Below are positions 33,821 to 42,892 of a stretch of 64,000 nucleotides of DNA, one piece after another (the stretch's first letter is position 1; each line of letters begins with the position of its first letter). A program made the position numbers and the translations under genes. This DNA is from Lysobacter_C viscosus (GTDB lineage: Bacteria; Pseudomonadota; Gammaproteobacteria; Xanthomonadales; Xanthomonadaceae): contig NZ_JBJMAV010000001.1 in the NCBI RefSeq assembly GCF_046600715.1, forward strand, positions 682,001-746,000, in the 5' to 3' direction. The notes beneath the pieces were generated by a model, which saw nothing but the letters and a program-made list of their open reading frames with translations, did not search any database and was not told the origin of the DNA.

Positions 33821-35095
33821 ATGGACCCCTACAAGCTGCTGCTGGCCCTGGTCGGACTGGCCCTGATCGGCGCCACGTGGTTGCCGCACCTGCTCAAGCG
33901 CCACCCGGTGACCTTCCCGATCGCCTATGTGCTGCTCGGGCTGGTGCTGTACTCGCTGCCCGTCCAGGTGCCGCGCCCCGACCCGTTCCGCTATGCCGAA
34001 CTCACCGAACAACTGACCGAACTGGTGGTGATCGTCGCCCTCGCCGGCGCCGGCCTGCGCCTGGACACCCCCTTCAACTGGCGCACGTGGTCACCGACCT
34101 GGCGCCTGCTGCTGTTGACCATGCCGCTGTGCATCCTGGCGGCGGCGTGGCTGGGCCAGCACCTGCTGGGACTGGGCCTGGCCTCGGCGGTGCTGCTGGG
34201 TGCGGTGCTGGCGCCGACCGACCCGGTGCTGGCCTCCGACGTCCAGGTGTCTGGACCCGGCCAGGGCAATGAAGACCCGGTCCGCTTCACCCTGACCTCC
34301 GAGGCCGGGCTCAACGACGGCCTGGCGTTCCCCTTCGTGTGGCTGGCGATCGCCATCGCCCTGGCGGTGACCGGCGATGCGGAGCCGGGCTGGTTCGCCC
34401 GCTGGGTGTGGCTGGACGTGCTGTGGCGCATCGGTGCCGGCGTGCTGATCGGGTGGGGGCTGGGCTACGGCCTGATGCACCTGATCTTCCGCAGCGCCCA
34501 GGGCGCGGAGATGGCGCGCAGCAGCGACGGGCTCGCGGCGCTGGCGATCACCCTGTTCGTGTATGGCGTGACCGAGCTGCTGCACGGCTACGGCTTCCTG
34601 GCGGTGTTCGTGGCGGCGCTGGTGATCCGCCACTACGAGCGGACCCACGAGTACCACGGTGTACTCAACCAGTTCGCCGACCAGGTGGAGCGGCTGTTGA
34701 CCGCCCTGTTGCTCATCGTCCTGGGCGGAACGCTGACCATCGGCATCCTCGACCCCCTGCAGCCGGTGGACTGGTTGTTCGCGGCCGGTTTCGTGCTGGT
34801 GGTCCGGCCGATTTCGGGATGGCTGTCGTTGTCGCGCAGCCGGTTGAGTGGCCGTGAGCGCTGGGTGGTCGCGGTGTTCGGCATCCGCGGCATCGGGTCG
34901 TTCTATTACCTGATGTTCGCCTTCAACCACGCCGACTTCGCCGAGCGCGAACGGCTGTGGGCGGTGGTTACGCTGGTGGTGCTGATGTCGATCCTGCTGC
35001 ACGGCCTGAGCGCGTCGCGGGTGATGCGCCACATGGACGTCTGGCGTGGCCGGCGTCGGGGCCAGGCTACGCAGGACGGATCGCCTTCCACTTGA
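33821..35095 (+). CDS. CPA1-type sodium (cation):proton antiporter
   Basis: The 424-residue inner-membrane protein has about 12 hydrophobic segments. Diagnostic motifs are LLGAVLAPTDPVLASDVQVS (broken helix with Asp), TSEAGLNDGLAFPFVWLAIA (acidic ion site) and FGIRGIGSFYYLMFAFNHAD (conserved Arg helix) of NhaP-like monovalent cation/proton antiporters. The C-terminal tail is short, with no regulatory RCK domain. Its 3' end overlaps the convergent Nudix gene by 29 bases. Confidence 0.88.
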   Translation: MDPYKLLLALVGLALIGATWLPHLLKRHPVTFPIAYVLLGLVLYSLPVQVPRPDPFRYAELTEQLTELVVIVALAGAGLRLDTPFNWRTWSPTWRLLLLTMPLCILAAAWLGQHLLGLGLASAVLLGAVLAPTDPVLASDVQVSGPGQGNEDPVRFTLTSEAGLNDGLAFPFVWLAIAIALAVTGDAEPGWFARWVWLDVLWRIGAGVLIGWGLGYGLMHLIFRSAQGAEMARSSDGLAALAITLFVYGVTELLHGYGFLAVFVAALVIRHYERTHEYHGVLNQFADQVERLLTALLLIVLGGTLTIGILDPLQPVDWLFAAGFVLVVRPISGWLSLSRSRLSGRERWVVAVFGIRGIGSFYYLMFAFNHADFAERERLWAVVTLVVLMSILLHGLSASRVMRHMDVWRGRRRGQATQDGSPST

Positions 35096-35687
35096 GGGCC
35101 ATGCGACGCACTGACTCGTCCGGGTTGGCCACCGCCGACAACGTGTCGATGTCGACCCAGGCCAGGTCGATGGATTCTTCGCTGACGCTGTAGCGCTCGT
35201 CCGGGCCTGCCGTGACCACGTAGCGCGCGTCGTAGTGCCAATGGCCGGGCACGTCGCTGCGTTCGGGGATCCAGTGGCGGTCCAGGTCGAACAGCTCGCG
35301 ATCCACGACCAGCCCCGGCAGCCCCGACTCCTCCTGCGCCTCGCGCAGGGCGACCTGCGCCAGGTCACGATCGCCATCGGCGTGTCCGCCCAGCTGCAGC
35401 CAGCGCCCCAGCTTGCGATGGTGGGTCATCAACACCCGACGTCCGCACTGCGACACCAGCCACGCGGACGCCGTGAAATGACCGGCCAGCCGTTCGCGGC
35501 CGAAGCCCGGCGAGCCCTCCAGCAGCAGGGCCTCGAAATGGTCGATGGTGGTCGCCTCGGCGGGCCAGCGCCTGCGATACCCCACAAGCGCGGCACGCAG
35601 GGCGTCCAGTCCTGTGGCCATCAACTCCGGGGGGACAGCGTCGGCAACGGTTGGCGTCGAAGAATCCTGGCTCACGGGCATCAACAC
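35067..35687 (-). CDS. Nudix hydrolase
   Basis: The 206-residue protein has a helical N-terminal extension (about 1-65) and a Nudix fold with box GGHADGDRDLAQVALREAQE followed by ESG. The REAQEESG helix that binds the metal is intact, but the first Glu of the classical box (Gx5E) is Arg here. The GGHADGD form is typical of a distinct subgroup of Nudix enzymes. Substrate unknown; nucleoside diphosphate derivatives are usual. It reads convergently with the antiporter, sharing 29 bases at the 3' ends. Confidence 0.85.
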   Translation of the reverse strand: MLMPVSQDSSTPTVADAVPPELMATGLDALRAALVGYRRRWPAEATTIDHFEALLLEGSPGFGRERLAGHFTASAWLVSQCGRRVLMTHHRKLGRWLQLGGHADGDRDLAQVALREAQEESGLPGLVVDRELFDLDRHWIPERSDVPGHWHYDARYVVTAGPDERYSVSEESIDLAWVDIDTLSAVANPDESVRRMALKWKAIRPA

Positions 35688-35804
35688 GGTCGCGTATGGC
35701 GGGCGGCCATTGTCGCCGCTGCGCGAGGCTACCGCTTGTGCGTTCCGGTCCGCTTTGGCATGGTACGGCGGCCGTTCACCCGCACGTCACGAACAGGGGC
35801 TCCG

Positions 35805-37439
35805 TTGACTTCCATCGCATATGCGACCCGCCGCGCCCCAGTGCGCGGCCCGGTAGCGCCGTTCCCGACGCGCCCGAACCACGCCCGCCACGCCACTGCA
35901 GCCCTCGTGGGCGGTCTCGGCACCGCCCTCGCCAGTGGAACGGTCCGCGCGGCACCCGCGCCGGCCACGGGCCTGGACGCCACGATCAATGCCGCGTTCA
36001 AGCCGATCGCCGATGCCGTGTCGTGGCTGGTGTTCCATCCGGTCCCGGTGGGGTTTGGCGCCAGCCTGCCGTTCGTGGTGCTGTGGCTGATCGTGGCCGC
36101 TCTGTTCTTCACCCTGTATTTCCGCTTCATCAATATCCGCGGCTTCGTCCAGGGCTTCCGCCTGATCCGCGGCGATTTCTCCCGCAACGACGAACCCGGC
36201 GAGGTGACCCACTTCCAGGCGCTCTCCACAGCGCTGTCGGGCACCGTGGGCCTGGGCAACATCGCCGGCGTCGCGATCGCGGTCGGGATCGGCGGACCGG
36301 GAGCGACGTTCTGGATGATCCTGGCCGGTCTGCTCGGCATGAGCACGAAGTTCGCCGAATGCACGCTGGGTGTGAAATACCGGCGCATCAACGCCGACGG
36401 CACCGTCTCGGGCGGTCCGATGCACTACCTGAGCCGCGGCATTGCCCAGGAGCGACCGCGCCTTGCGGGGCTGGGCCGGGTGCTGGCAATCGTGTTCGCG
36501 ATCTGCTGCATCGGCGGTTCGCTCGGTGCCGGCAACATGTTCCAGTCCAACCAGACCTTCCAGCAGCTGCTGCAGGTCAGTGGTGGCGCCGACAGCTGGC
36601 TGGCAGGAAAGGGCTGGCTGTTCGGCCTGGTGATGGCCGCACTGGTCGCGGTGGTCATCATCGGCGGGCTGCGCTCGATCGCCCGGGTCACCTCGCGGGT
36701 GGTGCCACTGATGGCATTCATCTACGTGGCGTGCAGCCTGTACATCCTGGCCGCGAGCCTGGACAGCATCGGTCCGGCGTTCGCCTCGATCATCTCCGGC
36801 GCGTTCACCCCCGAGGCCGGCTACGGCGGCGCGGTCGGCGTGCTGATCCAGGGCTTCCGGCGCGCCGCGTTCTCCAACGAGGCCGGCGTGGGTTCGGCGG
36901 CCATCGCCCATGCCGCCTCGCGCACGCATGAACCGGTGTCCGAGGGCCTGGTCGCGCTGTGGGAACCGTTCATCGACACGGTCGTGATCTGCACCATGAC
37001 CGCGCTCGTGATCGTGGTCACCGGGATGCACCAGGTCGAGGGCGTGGGCGACGGCGTGCAGCTGACGTCGATGGCATACGAATCGGTCCTGTCGTGGTTC
37101 CCGGTGCTGCTGGCGGTGTCGGTGTTCCTGTTCGCGTTCTCGACCATGCTCGCCTGGTCGTACTACGGCGAGAAGGCCGCCTGCTACCTGTTCGGCGAAT
37201 CGCGCCCGGTCAGCCTCGGCTACAAGCTGCTGTTCTGCGTGTTCGTGGTCATCGGCGCCTCGGCCAATCTCGGCGTGGTGGTCGACTTCTCCGACGCGAT
37301 GATCCTGGTGATGTCCGTGCCCAACCTGATCGGCGTGTACCTGCTGGCGCCGCTGATCCGGCGTGAGCTGGCGTCGTACATGGCACGGGTGCGCTCGGGT
37401 GAGGTGCAGAACTACCGGCGCCGGCCGGTCGACGCGTAG
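35805..37439 (+). CDS. Sodium:alanine symporter family protein (AGCS)
   Basis: After a 60-residue extension the protein shows the AGCS pattern of about 10 transmembrane helices: YFRFINIRGFVQGFRLIRGD, STALSGTVGLGNIAGVAIAV (family signature), GGPGATFWMILAGLLGMSTK, GFRRAAFSNEAGVGSAAIAH and MLAWSYYGEKAACYLFGES. It would import alanine or glycine with sodium. The start is uncertain: TTG at 35805 has AGGGG a few bases upstream; an ATG at 35760 in the same frame has no site. The stop lies three bases before the NhaC-type gene, so they form an operon, with two sodium-coupled systems side by side. Confidence 0.87.
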   Translation: MTSIAYATRRAPVRGPVAPFPTRPNHARHATAALVGGLGTALASGTVRAAPAPATGLDATINAAFKPIADAVSWLVFHPVPVGFGASLPFVVLWLIVAALFFTLYFRFINIRGFVQGFRLIRGDFSRNDEPGEVTHFQALSTALSGTVGLGNIAGVAIAVGIGGPGATFWMILAGLLGMSTKFAECTLGVKYRRINADGTVSGGPMHYLSRGIAQERPRLAGLGRVLAIVFAICCIGGSLGAGNMFQSNQTFQQLLQVSGGADSWLAGKGWLFGLVMAALVAVVIIGGLRSIARVTSRVVPLMAFIYVACSLYILAASLDSIGPAFASIISGAFTPEAGYGGAVGVLIQGFRRAAFSNEAGVGSAAIAHAASRTHEPVSEGLVALWEPFIDTVVICTMTALVIVVTGMHQVEGVGDGVQLTSMAYESVLSWFPVLLAVSVFLFAFSTMLAWSYYGEKAACYLFGESRPVSLGYKLLFCVFVVIGASANLGVVVDFSDAMILVMSVPNLIGVYLLAPLIRRELASYMARVRSGEVQNYRRRPVDA

Positions 37440-37442
37440 GCC

Positions 37443-38960
37443 ATGGCAGTGACCCACGCCAGTCCGCGCGAGCCGAGCCTGTTCCAGGCGCTGTTGCCGC
37501 TCATGTTCCTGACCCTCGCGCTGGGCGTGGCGGTCTACCTGTTCCGCGACAACGCCTCCTACGGCGCCAACCAGATCGCGCTGCTGGTGGCGGCGGGCAT
37601 CGCCGCGCTGGTCGGCCTGCGCAACGGGATGCGCTGGAACGACATCCAGGACGCTCTGGTCCACGGCGTCTCGCTGGCAGTGGTGCCGATCTTCATCCTG
37701 CTCTCGGTGGGCGCACTGATCGGCACCTGGACGATGAGCGGCACCGTGCCGACGATGATCGTCTACGGCATGCAGCTGCTGCATCCGGCCTACTTCTACC
37801 CGGCGACCTGCCTGATCTGCGCCGTGGTCGCGCTGGCCATCGGCAGTTCATGGACGGTGGCGGGTACGCTCGGCGTGGCGCTGGTCGGCGTGGCGCAGGG
37901 CCTGGACATGTCGCTGCCGATCACCGCCGGCGCGATCATTTCCGGCGCGTACTTCGGGGACAAGATGTCGCCCCTGTCGGACACCACCAACATCGCGCCG
38001 GCCGCGGCCGGCAGCGAGCTGTTTGCGCACATCCGGCACATGGTGTGGACCACGGGGCCCAGCATGGTGATCGCGCTGGTGCTGTTCACCTTCATCGGCC
38101 TGGGCGGCAGCGCGGGGGCTGGCGATGTGGCATTCGGTGACCTGCCCACCCTGCTGGGCGGGCAGTTCGCGCTCGGCTGGCACCTGCTCATTCCCCTGCT
38201 GGTGGTGCTGGTGCTTGCGATCCGTCGCTTCCCGGCGTTCCCCACCATCATGGTCGGGGCGTTGCTGGGTGCGGTGTTCGCGGTGGTGTTCCAGCCCGAC
38301 CGGGTGGTGGCGCTGGCCGGCAACGAGGCGCTGTCGCAGCCGATGGCGCTGCTGGCCGGAGCCTGGACCGCCCTGTTCGACGGCTACCAGGCCGACACCG
38401 GCAACGCGGCGGTCGATGACCTGCTCAGCCGCGGCGGCATGAGCAGCATGCTCAACACGGTCTGGCTGGTGGTCTGCGCGATGGGCTTTGGCGCGGTGAT
38501 GGAGCGCACCGGCCTGCTGGAGCGGATGATCCGTTCGGTACTCAAGGCCGCGCGCAGCACCGGGTCGCTGATCGCCGCCACCCTGGCCACCGCCTTCGGT
38601 GCCAACGTGGTGACCGCCGACCAGTACATGTCGATCGTCCTGACCGGGCGGCTCTACCAGCCCGAGTACCGCAAGCGCGGGCTGGCGCCGGTCAACCTGT
38701 CCAGGGCGCTGGAGGATGCGGGCACGATGACCTCCCCGCTGATCCCGTGGAACACCTGCGGCGCCTACATGGCGGCGACCCTGGGCGTGGCGACCATCGA
38801 CTACCTGCCCTACGCCTTCTTCAACCTGGCCAGCCCGCTGGTCGCGCTGGTCCTGGCCTACGCGGGCTTCAAGATCCTGCGCACGCCCGGTGCCCCGCCG
38901 CCCGAAGCCAACCCACCCCACACAACGACGCCCGGCCCCGCGCCGGCGCGCGTCGACTGA
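37443..38960 (+). CDS. nhaC: NhaC-type Na+/H+ antiporter
   Basis: The 505-residue protein has about 12 membrane segments and NhaC-family signatures: VVPIFILLSVGALIGTWTMS, LAIGSSWTVAGTLGVALVGV, ITAGAIISGAYFGDKMSPLS with DTTNIAP following, and EDAGTMTSPLIPWNTCGAYM near the C-terminus. It exports sodium in exchange for protons (some relatives exchange malate/lactate). Tight spacing to the alanine symporter upstream and 30 bases to the NSS transporter downstream suggests one transcription unit in which NhaC may restore the sodium gradient. Confidence 0.88.
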   Translation: MAVTHASPREPSLFQALLPLMFLTLALGVAVYLFRDNASYGANQIALLVAAGIAALVGLRNGMRWNDIQDALVHGVSLAVVPIFILLSVGALIGTWTMSGTVPTMIVYGMQLLHPAYFYPATCLICAVVALAIGSSWTVAGTLGVALVGVAQGLDMSLPITAGAIISGAYFGDKMSPLSDTTNIAPAAAGSELFAHIRHMVWTTGPSMVIALVLFTFIGLGGSAGAGDVAFGDLPTLLGGQFALGWHLLIPLLVVLVLAIRRFPAFPTIMVGALLGAVFAVVFQPDRVVALAGNEALSQPMALLAGAWTALFDGYQADTGNAAVDDLLSRGGMSSMLNTVWLVVCAMGFGAVMERTGLLERMIRSVLKAARSTGSLIAATLATAFGANVVTADQYMSIVLTGRLYQPEYRKRGLAPVNLSRALEDAGTMTSPLIPWNTCGAYMAATLGVATIDYLPYAFFNLASPLVALVLAYAGFKILRTPGAPPPEANPPHTTTPGPAPARVD

Positions 38961-38990
38961 CCCCCTTTCAGCACCGGAATCCGAACCGAC

Positions 38991-40349
38991 ATGGACAAGA
39001 CCTCGATCCACGGCATGTGGTCCTCGCGCCTGATGTTCATCCTCGCCGCCACCGGTTCGGCGGTCGGGCTGGGCAACATCTGGCGGTTCCCGTACATGGC
39101 CTCCGACAATGGCGGCGGCGCGTTCGTGCTGGTCTACCTGGCCTGCATCGCGATCGTCGGCCTGCCCATCCTCATCGCGGAGATCCTGATCGGGCGCCAC
39201 GGCCGGGTCAGCCCGGTCAACACCCTGCGCGGGCTCGCCAAGGAAAGCGGCACCAGCCGCAACTGGGTGGCGATCGGCTGGCTGGGCATCGTTGCCGGGA
39301 TCCTGATCCTCAGCTTCTACAGCGTGGTGGCCGGCTGGACGCTCCACTACGCCTGGCTGTACCTCAAGCAGCTGTTCGGCGGCGCCGCCATCACCGACCC
39401 GGGGGCGACATTCACCTCGCTGCTCTCCAACCCGTTCGAACTCACCTTCTGGCACGGCCTGTTCATGCTGCTGACGGTGGCGGTCGTGGCGCTCGGCGTG
39501 GAGCACGGCCTGGAGCGGGCGGTGCGTTTCCTGATGCCGGCGCTGTTCTTGATGCTGCTGATCCTGGTGGCCTACGGCTTCACCACCGGGCATGTCGGCG
39601 AGGCCGCGGCGTTCCTGTTCCGGCCGGACTGGTCGAAGATCGACGGCAACGTGTTCCTGCGCGCCATGGGCCAGGCCTTCTTTACCCTGAGCCTGGGCAT
39701 GTGCGCGATGATGACCTACGGCGCGTACCTGCCCCGCTCGGGCATCTCGATCCCGCGGGTGGGTGCGGCAGTGGCGCTGACCGATACCGCCGTCGCGCTG
39801 CTGGCCGGCATGGCGATCTTCCCGCTGGTCATCGCCTTCGGGCTCGACCCCGCCGGCGGCGGCCCGGGCCTGATCTTCAATTCGCTGCCACTGGCGTTCA
39901 ACGAAATGCCGTTCGGCATCGTCTACGGGCTGCTGTTCTTCGGCCTGCTGTCGGTCGCGGCGTGGACCTCGTCGATCTCGCTGCTGGAGCCGGCCACCGC
40001 CTTCCTGGTGGAGAAGTACGGCATGGCCAGCCGCAAGCGTGCGGCGCTGTCGATCGCCGTGCTGTGCTGGGCGCTGGGGCTGCTGTCGGTGCTGTCGCTG
40101 AACGTCTGGTCGGACGTGCGGATCCTCGACCGCGACATCATGACCTTCATCGAATTCATCGCCAACGACCTGATGTTGCCGCTGGGCGGAATGCTGATCG
40201 CGCTGTTCACCGGCTGGGCGCTCAACAACACGATCCTGCGCGAGCAGCTGTCGGAGATGCCCGAGGCCCTGTTCACCGCGTGGCGCTGGCTGCTGCGGAT
40301 CGTGGCCCCGGCACTGGTGCTGGTGGTCCTGCTGCGCGCGCTGGCCTGA
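38991..40349 (+). CDS. Sodium-dependent neurotransmitter-symporter (NSS/LeuT-type) amino acid transporter
   Basis: The 452-residue protein opens with the NSS hallmark FILAATGSAVGLGNIWRFPY and MASDNGGGAFVLVYL (unwound helix 1 and sodium sites), followed by SFYSVVAGWTLHYAWLYLKQ, FFTLSLGMCAMMTYGAYLPR (helix 6) and VAAWTSSISLLEPATAFLVE (helix 8). About 11-12 helices are expected. LeuT/TnaT relatives import hydrophobic amino acids with sodium. Close downstream of nhaC in the same direction. Confidence 0.9.
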   Translation: MDKTSIHGMWSSRLMFILAATGSAVGLGNIWRFPYMASDNGGGAFVLVYLACIAIVGLPILIAEILIGRHGRVSPVNTLRGLAKESGTSRNWVAIGWLGIVAGILILSFYSVVAGWTLHYAWLYLKQLFGGAAITDPGATFTSLLSNPFELTFWHGLFMLLTVAVVALGVEHGLERAVRFLMPALFLMLLILVAYGFTTGHVGEAAAFLFRPDWSKIDGNVFLRAMGQAFFTLSLGMCAMMTYGAYLPRSGISIPRVGAAVALTDTAVALLAGMAIFPLVIAFGLDPAGGGPGLIFNSLPLAFNEMPFGIVYGLLFFGLLSVAAWTSSISLLEPATAFLVEKYGMASRKRAALSIAVLCWALGLLSVLSLNVWSDVRILDRDIMTFIEFIANDLMLPLGGMLIALFTGWALNNTILREQLSEMPEALFTAWRWLLRIVAPALVLVVLLRALA

Positions 40350-40410
40350 CATCGCGCGGGGGTGGGCCTGGCCTGACGCCAGGTCCACGGGTTGCCGCTA
40401 GACTTGCGGC

Positions 40411-41061
40411 ATGTCCAACACCCTGCCCTACGACCCGGCGCTGCTCGCCGAACGCGCCCGCGAGATCGTCCTGGCCACGCGCGAGTTGGCCGCGGCCGGC
40501 CTGACGCCCGCCACCAGCAGCAACTTCTCGAGTCGCATCGATGATGGCCACGTCGCCATCACCGTGTCCGGCGGCGACAAAGGGCGGCTGACGGACGCCG
40601 ACATCATGGTCGTCGACCTCGACGGCCAACCCGTGGCGACCGACCGCAAGTCCTCGGCAGAGACGCTGCTGCACACCCAGCTGTACAAGCGCTTCCCCGA
40701 CATCGGCTGCGTGCTGCACACCCATTCTCAGACCCAGACGGTGGCCTCGCGCCTGTACGCGGGCGCCGGCCACGTGCACCTGGAAGGCTACGAGCTGTTG
40801 AAAGCCTTTTCCGGCAACACCACCCATGAGGCCGCAGTCGAGTTGCCGGTGCTGCCCAACAGCCAGGACATGCACACCATCGCCGCCCAGGTGGATGCCC
40901 TGCTCGACCGCCAGTGCATGTGGGGCTACCTGATCGACGGCCATGGCCTGTACGCGTGGGGACGCGACATGGCCGAGGCGCGACGCCACCTGGACGCGTT
41001 CGAATTCCTGCTCGGCTGCGAACTCCAGCTGCTGGGCCTGCAACACCGGAGCCAACGATGA
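40411..41061 (+). CDS. mtnB: Methylthioribulose-1-phosphate dehydratase
   Basis: A 216-residue class II aldolase-fold zinc enzyme of methionine salvage. It shows LTPATSSNFSSRIDDGHVAI, TVSGGDKGRLTDADIMVVDL, KSSAETLLHTQLYKRFPDIG, the zinc His pair in VLHTHSQTQTVASRL and a third His in LIDGHGLYAWGRD. All are typical of MtnB. The next gene, mtnD, overlaps the stop (ATGA). No mtnA or mtnP is in the window. Confidence 0.92.
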   Translation: MSNTLPYDPALLAERAREIVLATRELAAAGLTPATSSNFSSRIDDGHVAITVSGGDKGRLTDADIMVVDLDGQPVATDRKSSAETLLHTQLYKRFPDIGCVLHTHSQTQTVASRLYAGAGHVHLEGYELLKAFSGNTTHEAAVELPVLPNSQDMHTIAAQVDALLDRQCMWGYLIDGHGLYAWGRDMAEARRHLDAFEFLLGCELQLLGLQHRSQR

Positions 41062-41615
41062 GCCGCCTGCGCATCTTCCACGAAAACCGCCACGACAGCC
41101 CCGAACTGTCCACCGCCGACCATGCCGAGATCACGCGCGAACTGGCCCGGATCGGCGTCGGTTTCGAACAATGGCAAGCCAACCGCCCGGTGCAGGCGGG
41201 CGACACCCCCGAGTCGATCCTGGACGCCTACAAGGCCGATATCGACCGGCTGGTGGCCGAACGCGGATTCAAGAGCGTGGACGTGGTCAGCATCGCGCCG
41301 GACAACCCCAACCGCGAGGAGATGCGGCGCAAGTTCCTGGAGGAGCACTTCCACAAGGAGGACGAGGTCCGGTTCTTCGTCGCCGGTTCGGGGCTGTTTA
41401 CCCTGCACGTGGGGGAGAAGGTGTACGAGGTCACCTGCGTGCAGGGCGACCTGATCGCCGTGCCCGACGGCACCACGCACTGGTTCGACATGGGCCCGGA
41501 ACCCAGCTTCGTCGCGATCCGTTTCTTCACCGAGCCCGATGGCTGGGTCGGCCATTTCACCGGCACCGACATCGCGCAGCGTTTCCCGCGCTTCGAAAAG
41601 GGCCAGGCGCGCTGA
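41058..41615 (+). CDS. mtnD: Acireductone dioxygenase
   Basis: The 185-residue cupin metalloenzyme oxidises the acireductone intermediate of methionine salvage; with iron it gives the methionine precursor 2-oxoacid. Metal ligands are visible in EEHFHKEDEVRFFVAGSG (His, His, Glu) and PDGTTHWFDMG (His). N-terminal and C-terminal flanks (MSRLRIFHE; AIRFFTEPDGWVGHFTGTDI) match the bacterial family. Coupled to mtnB; a REP remnant separates it from mtnC. Confidence 0.93.
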   Translation: MSRLRIFHENRHDSPELSTADHAEITRELARIGVGFEQWQANRPVQAGDTPESILDAYKADIDRLVAERGFKSVDVVSIAPDNPNREEMRRKFLEEHFHKEDEVRFFVAGSGLFTLHVGEKVYEVTCVQGDLIAVPDGTTHWFDMGPEPSFVAIRFFTEPDGWVGHFTGTDIAQRFPRFEKGQAR

Positions 41616-41626
41616 GTACCGCTCCG

Positions 41627-41702
41627 CAGGAGCGGCTCAGCCGGGTCCCTCCACGAATCCCACGTATCACCGAGACTTCTTCGCGGCTGAAGCCGCTCCT
41701 AC
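41627..41702. repeat. GTAGGAGCG-type REP pair, one arm degenerate
   Basis: A decayed arm (GCAGGAGCGGCTCAGCCGGG, 41626-41645) faces an intact inverted copy GGCTGAAGCCGCTCCTAC (41685-41702). It sits inside the mtn operon, between mtnD and mtnC, where it could modulate mRNA stability. Confidence 0.8.
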
Positions 41703-41714
41703 AAGAACGGTTCA

Positions 41715-42419
41715 ATGCCCAAGGCCATCCTGACCGACATCGAAGGCACCACCAGCAGCATCTCGTTCGTCAAGGACGTGCTGTTCCCCTATGCCCGGCG
41801 TGCCCTGCCCGGCTTCGTGGCGCGCCGCGGGAGCGAGCCGGAGGTTCGCAGGTGGCTGGACGTGGTCGCCGCCGAGAACGGCGGCCTGTGCGACGACGCG
41901 ATGGTGGTCGAAGTGCTGCAGGGCTGGATCGACGAGGACCGCAAGCACACCGCACTCAAGGCGCTGCAGGGCATGGTCTGGGCGGACGGCTACAGCGCCG
42001 CGGATTTCACCGCGCACCTCTATCCCGATGCCGCAACGGCGCTGCCCGCCTGGCACGCAGGCGGCCTGCCGCTGTACGTGTACTCCTCCGGCAGCGTGCC
42101 GGCGCAGCGCCTGTTCTTCGGCCACAGCGATGCCGGCGACCTGACCAGGCTGTTCTCCGGCTGGTTCGACACCCAGGTCGGCGGCAAGCGCGAAGACGGC
42201 AGCTACCGCCGCATCGTCGAGTCGATCGGCGTGCCCGCGGTGGAGGTGGTGTTCCTGTCGGACGTGGTCGAGGAGCTGGATGCCGCCCGCGAGGCCGGGC
42301 TGGACACCGTGCTGGTCGACCGCCGGCAGGACTACCCCGAACCGCGCCGGGGCGATGCGACACATGGCCATCGCCGGGTGGAGTCGTTCGCCGAACTTTC
42401 GTTCGCAGCGACGCCGTGA
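41715..42419 (+). CDS. mtnC: Enolase-phosphatase of methionine salvage
   Basis: A 234-residue HAD enzyme performing enolisation and dephosphorylation to the acireductone. HAD motif I is ILTDIEGTTSSISFVKDVLF (nucleophile Asp), motif II is LYVYSSGSVPAQRLFFGH (Ser), and motif IV is VVFLSDVVEELDAAREAG (acidic pair). DxEGTT is diagnostic for MtnC. Its stop overlaps a GTG start for the GNAT gene. Confidence 0.93.
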   Translation: MPKAILTDIEGTTSSISFVKDVLFPYARRALPGFVARRGSEPEVRRWLDVVAAENGGLCDDAMVVEVLQGWIDEDRKHTALKALQGMVWADGYSAADFTAHLYPDAATALPAWHAGGLPLYVYSSGSVPAQRLFFGHSDAGDLTRLFSGWFDTQVGGKREDGSYRRIVESIGVPAVEVVFLSDVVEELDAAREAGLDTVLVDRRQDYPEPRRGDATHGHRRVESFAELSFAATP

Positions 42420-42892
42420 GCCAGGCCGGCGACGCGCCGCTGGTGATGAGGACGGCGCGCGAAGCCGACCTGCAGTGCCTGGTCGCGATGCTGGCGGACG
42501 ATCCCCTCGGAGCGACGCGGGAGCACTATGGCAGCCCGCTGCCCGCTGGGTACCGGAACGCCTTCGACGCCATCGCGGTCGACCCCAACAACGAGTTGAT
42601 CGTGGCCGAACAGGCCGGCGAAGTCATCGGCATGCTGCAGCTGACCTACCTGCCCTCGCTGACCTACCAGGGGCGGTGGCGCGCAATGGTCGAGGGCGTC
42701 CGCGTGGCGCGGGCGGCGAGGTCCGGCGGCGTCGGACGACGCCTGGTCGAGCACGCCCTGCACAGGGCGCGCGAACGCGGCTGCCACATGGTCCAACTGA
42801 CCACCGACAAGGCACGCCCGGAAGCACTCGCCTTCTATCGGGCGCTGGGGTTCACCGCCTCGCACGAAGGGCTGAAGCGCTCGCTGGCCTGA
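42416..42892 (+). CDS. GNAT-family N-acetyltransferase
   Basis: About 158 residues. Acetyl-CoA-binding motif A is EGVRVARAARSGGVGRRLVE with ALHRARERGC after it, and motif B is PEALAFYRALGFTASHEGLK; the N-terminal strand is LVMRTAREADLQCLVAML. A GTG start overlaps the mtnC stop (GTGA), implying coupling to methionine salvage; ATG at 42446 is the alternative. Substrate unknown. Its stop abuts the stop of the convergent phosphoesterase gene with no gap. Confidence 0.82.
   Translation: MSQAGDAPLVMRTAREADLQCLVAMLADDPLGATREHYGSPLPAGYRNAFDAIAVDPNNELIVAEQAGEVIGMLQLTYLPSLTYQGRWRAMVEGVRVARAARSGGVGRRLVEHALHRARERGCHMVQLTTDKARPEALAFYRALGFTASHEGLKRSLA

Noticed and set aside
37848..40388. Open frame of about 846 codons on the minus strand opposite nhaC and the NSS transporter
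   Set aside because: Composition is Gln/Arg/His-rich with no recognisable motif, while the plus strand has full transporter signatures.
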